Below the pieces are notes generated by a model that did no database searches, had not been told where the DNA came from, and saw only the letters and a list, made by a program, of their open reading frames with translations. Shown piece by piece: positions 61,744 through 64,000 of a stretch of DNA of 64,000 nt; the first letter of the stretch is position 1, and the number at the start of each line of letters is the position of its first letter. The position numbers were made by a program, and so were the translations under genes. The DNA comes from SABI01 sp963677695 (GTDB taxonomy: Bacteria > Spirochaetota > Spirochaetia > Sphaerochaetales > Sphaerochaetaceae), in the NCBI GenBank assembly GCA_963677695.2, contig CAXXUJ010000001.1:1798001-1862000 (forward strand), written 5' to 3'.

Positions 61744-63105
61744 ATGAAACACATAACACACAGATCAATTCAGCTGTTACTGATTTCAGTGATCGCTCTA
61801 TTCATGCTGGCAAGCTGTGCGGGAACTGAAAGCACTGCATCAGAGAGTACTGAGACAGTTTCATCGGTAACAGCTGAGATGCCGGGGACTCCCCCTGACG
61901 GGGCATTCCCCGGAGAACCTCCTGAGGGGGGAATGCCCGGAGGCTCTCCAGGCGAGATCGATCATGGTGAGTATGCCCTTCTTGCAACCGAGGATGCTGT
62001 CGGCGGTGAGTATATAAGTACGAGTGCAGATGAGAATGCGATCAGGGTTGCTGATGAGAGTGAAATTACTCTCAGTAATATCACAGTGACAAAATCGGGA
62101 GATGCATCGGAAGCCGGGGATGCAAGCAACTTCTACGGTCTGAATGCAGGTATTCTCGTAATGGATTCAGCTGAGCTCACGATCAGCAACTCAGAGGTGC
62201 AGACGGTTTCTGAAGGGTCCAACGGGATTTTTTCCTACGGGGATGCCGTTGTGTCGGTCAATAACGTCCTGATTCAGACAACAGGGGACTCAGCCGGAGG
62301 CATCATGGTCGCCGGAGGCGGGACGATGTATGTCAGTGATTCCGATATCGAGACCCTCGGTGACCATTCAGCTGCGCTGAGAACAGACCGCGGCGGCGGT
62401 ACTCTGGTCGTTGACGGTGGTTCCTATACCTCGAACGGTGAAGGCTCACCTGCCGTGTACAGCACTGCGGAAATCACAATCAGCAATGCCGACCTGACAG
62501 CGAACGGTTCTGAAGCTATCGTCATAGAGGGAATGAATTCCGTGATCCTCACCGATTGTGATGTTGCCGATTCGATGAATGCGATGGAGGGTGAGAACGT
62601 ACAGAACGTTATGATCTACCAGAGTATGTCAGGGGATGCCGATGTAGGTGTGAGCACCTTCTCCATGACAGGCGGTTCCCTCACCTCCTACAGCGGAGAT
62701 ATGATCTATGTGACCAACACAGCCTGTGAGATATATCTCAGTGATGTCGATATCACACTGAGCAGCGATGTGCTTTTGAAAGCCGTCGGGAACGAGAGCG
62801 AAAGGGGCTGGGGGACAACAGGAGAGAACGGAGGTGAGGTGACTTTCACTGCCGATGCCCAGGTACTTTCAGGAAAGATTATCGTTGATGAAATTTCCTC
62901 CCTCACTTTGAGTCTTGAGAACGGAAGTTCGTTCACCGGGTCGATCAACAGTGAAGATGAAGGGGGTAATATCGATCTCCTCTTTGATTCTGGAAGCTCC
63001 TGGACCTTGAGTGAAGATTCCTTCATCAGTTCGATCAACTCAACCGAGGGCGTTGATCTGAACGGATACACCCTCTACGTTGACGGGAATGCCCTGAATA
63101 TATAA
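61744..63105 (+). CDS. Beta-helix surface lipoprotein
   Basis: A 453-aa lipoprotein (lipobox LASC). A Pro/Gly-rich linker (residues about 45-75) leads to a long chain of short strands with repeats such as AELTISNSEVQT, TMYVSDSDIETL and STAEITISNADLTA, the pattern of a right-handed parallel beta-helix. It resembles secreted or surface polysaccharide-active or adhesin proteins, but no catalytic site is seen. It has a good GAGAGGA ribosome site that may be masked by a hairpin. Confidence 0.8.
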   Translation: MKHITHRSIQLLLISVIALFMLASCAGTESTASESTETVSSVTAEMPGTPPDGAFPGEPPEGGMPGGSPGEIDHGEYALLATEDAVGGEYISTSADENAIRVADESEITLSNITVTKSGDASEAGDASNFYGLNAGILVMDSAELTISNSEVQTVSEGSNGIFSYGDAVVSVNNVLIQTTGDSAGGIMVAGGGTMYVSDSDIETLGDHSAALRTDRGGGTLVVDGGSYTSNGEGSPAVYSTAEITISNADLTANGSEAIVIEGMNSVILTDCDVADSMNAMEGENVQNVMIYQSMSGDADVGVSTFSMTGGSLTSYSGDMIYVTNTACEIYLSDVDITLSSDVLLKAVGNESERGWGTTGENGGEVTFTADAQVLSGKIIVDEISSLTLSLENGSSFTGSINSEDEGGNIDLLFDSGSSWTLSEDSFISSINSTEGVDLNGYTLYVDGNALNI

Positions 63106-63112
63106 AGACAAT

Positions 63113-63170
63113 CAGCTGCACCCCTCCCGCGAGTACTCCTTCACTCAGCGGAGGGGACAGCTGTTTCCCT
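63113..63170 (+). terminator. Terminator of the beta-helix lipoprotein
   Basis: cagctg pairs with cagctg and, inside it, cccctcc with ggagggg, followed by tttcccttta. It lies just after the stop codon. Confidence 0.65.
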
Positions 63171-63222
63171 TTATCTGTCTCAACAAACCGGTTCTATAGA
63201 TCTTGAGGGAAGAGACCCTTTA

Positions 63223-63251
63223 TTGACCTTTTACCTTCTAAAGACTATCCT
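63223..63251 (+). promoter_or_regulatory. Possible transketolase promoter
   Basis: TTGACC and TATCCT are 17 bp apart, about 35 bp before the transketolase ATG. The -10 box is a poor match. Confidence 0.4.
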
Positions 63252-63286
63252 TTGACCCATAAGAAAAAAACAATCGGAGATAGATT

Positions 63287-64000
63287 ATGAAAAGCAGAAC
63301 ATTAGCAAATGCAGTGAGAATTCTGAGTATGGATGGGGTGCAGAAAGCGAACAGCGGACACCCGGGCGCTCCCATGGGAATGGCTGACATCGCTGAAGTC
63401 GTATGGAGACAGGTGATGAGCCACAATCCCTCCAACCCTTCCTGGGCAAACAGAGACAGATTCGTCCTTTCGAACGGTCACGGATCAATGCTCATCTACT
63501 CTCTCCTTCACCTCACCGGATACAACCTTCCCCTTGAGGAACTGAAGCGCTTCAGACAGCTTCACTCCAAGACAGCAGGACATCCCGAGTACGGCATCAC
63601 ACCGGGAGTCGAGACGACCACCGGCCCTCTCGGACAGGGAATTGCGAACGCAGTCGGTATGGCAGTGGGTGAGAAGATCCTCGCTTCCCAGTTCAACAAA
63701 GAAGGACACGAAATCATCGACCATTACACCTACACCTTCTTAGGTGACGGATGTATGATGGAAGGTGTCAGCCACGAAGCGGCTTCCCTTGCCGGTACCT
63801 GGCAGCTTGGAAAGCTGATTGCTCTCTATGATGATAACGGTATCAGTATCGACGGTGAGGTTGAAGGGTGGTTCACCGATGATACTCCCGCCCGCTTCGA
63901 AGCCTATAACTGGCATGTGATACGCGACGTCGACGGTCATGACGCTGAAGCGATCCTGAAAGCTGTCGAAGAAGCAAAGAACGTGAGCGACAAACCCTCA
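63287..64000 (+). CDS. tkt: Transketolase (N-terminal part, runs off the window)
   Basis: The first 238 codons of transketolase, the thiamine-diphosphate enzyme of the pentose phosphate pathway. It begins MKSRTLANAVRILSMDGVQK, then NSGHPGAPMGMADI, RFVLSNGHGSML, GPLGQGIANAVGMA and the ThDP/metal motif FLGDGCMMEGVSHEAASLAG with LIALYDDNGISIDG. The ATG follows a CGGAGA site. The pyrimidine-binding and C-terminal domains lie beyond 64000. Confidence 0.96.
   Translation, partial: MKSRTLANAVRILSMDGVQKANSGHPGAPMGMADIAEVVWRQVMSHNPSNPSWANRDRFVLSNGHGSMLIYSLLHLTGYNLPLEELKRFRQLHSKTAGHPEYGITPGVETTTGPLGQGIANAVGMAVGEKILASQFNKEGHEIIDHYTYTFLGDGCMMEGVSHEAASLAGTWQLGKLIALYDDNGISIDGEVEGWFTDDTPARFEAYNWHVIRDVDGHDAEAILKAVEEAKNVSDKPS

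Overview
The window is a stretch of bacterial chromosome that looks like a spirochaete of the Sphaerochaeta type. This is inferred from the gene content and order (periplasmic and lipoprotein genes, a TPR-tsaE-tsaB-trxB operon, infC-rpmI-rplT, glycogen genes, class II aldolase, transketolase) and is not proven by any marker gene here. The core is gene-dense, moderately GC-rich and has many ATGA or one-base gene overlaps. Between a tRNA-Leu gene at 34925 and a tRNA-Leu fragment ending at 60465 the sequence is visibly more AT-rich and carries accessory genes.

Core left part (1-34.9 kb): an NYN-domain protein and an ISL3-type transposase; tRNA-Asn; a galE/phosphohexomutase operon; an rRNA methyltransferase with a long Arg/Asp-rich repeat tail; an amidohydrolase; glnS; an HtrA-like protease coupled to uvrB; a caspase-like lipoprotein paired with a probable outer-membrane protein; a thiamine ABC transporter (thiB-thiP-thiQ) behind a TPP riboswitch; a TroA-like binding protein; a NikR-family regulator next to a 204-bp tandem repeat; the NAD(P)HX repair enzyme; glgA-glgC; the TPR-tsaE-tsaB-trxB operon; a probable 6S RNA; infC-rpmI-rplT-zapB-like; fba; tatD; a thioredoxin; and a Crp/Fnr regulator.

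Island (34953-60427): a tyrosine integrase has inserted an element of about 25 kb into the anticodon arm of tRNA-Leu(UAA). The element supplied a replacement 3' half, and the original 3' half now lies at the far end. Cargo in order: integrase, integrase remnant, UvrD-like helicase with an AlpA-like DNA-binding protein, an uncharacterised gene, a small membrane peptide, an IS21-type element that precisely splits a small zinc-binding-protein gene, a HEPN-like protein opposite a serine recombinase, a 1.1-kilo-residue surface lipoprotein, a complete type I restriction-modification operon (hsdM-hsdS-hsdR plus a YgjP-like metallopeptidase), and then a Ser/Thr kinase, a nuclease fused to a PUA-like domain, and a zinc-ribbon protein. 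The last block looks like a composite defence island and is the best candidate for an undescribed system.

Right core (60.5-64 kb): a small gene coupled to a zeta-toxin-like kinase that is broken by a 4-base duplication inside its P-loop, a beta-helix lipoprotein whose ribosome binding site can be hidden in a hairpin, and the first 238 codons of transketolase.
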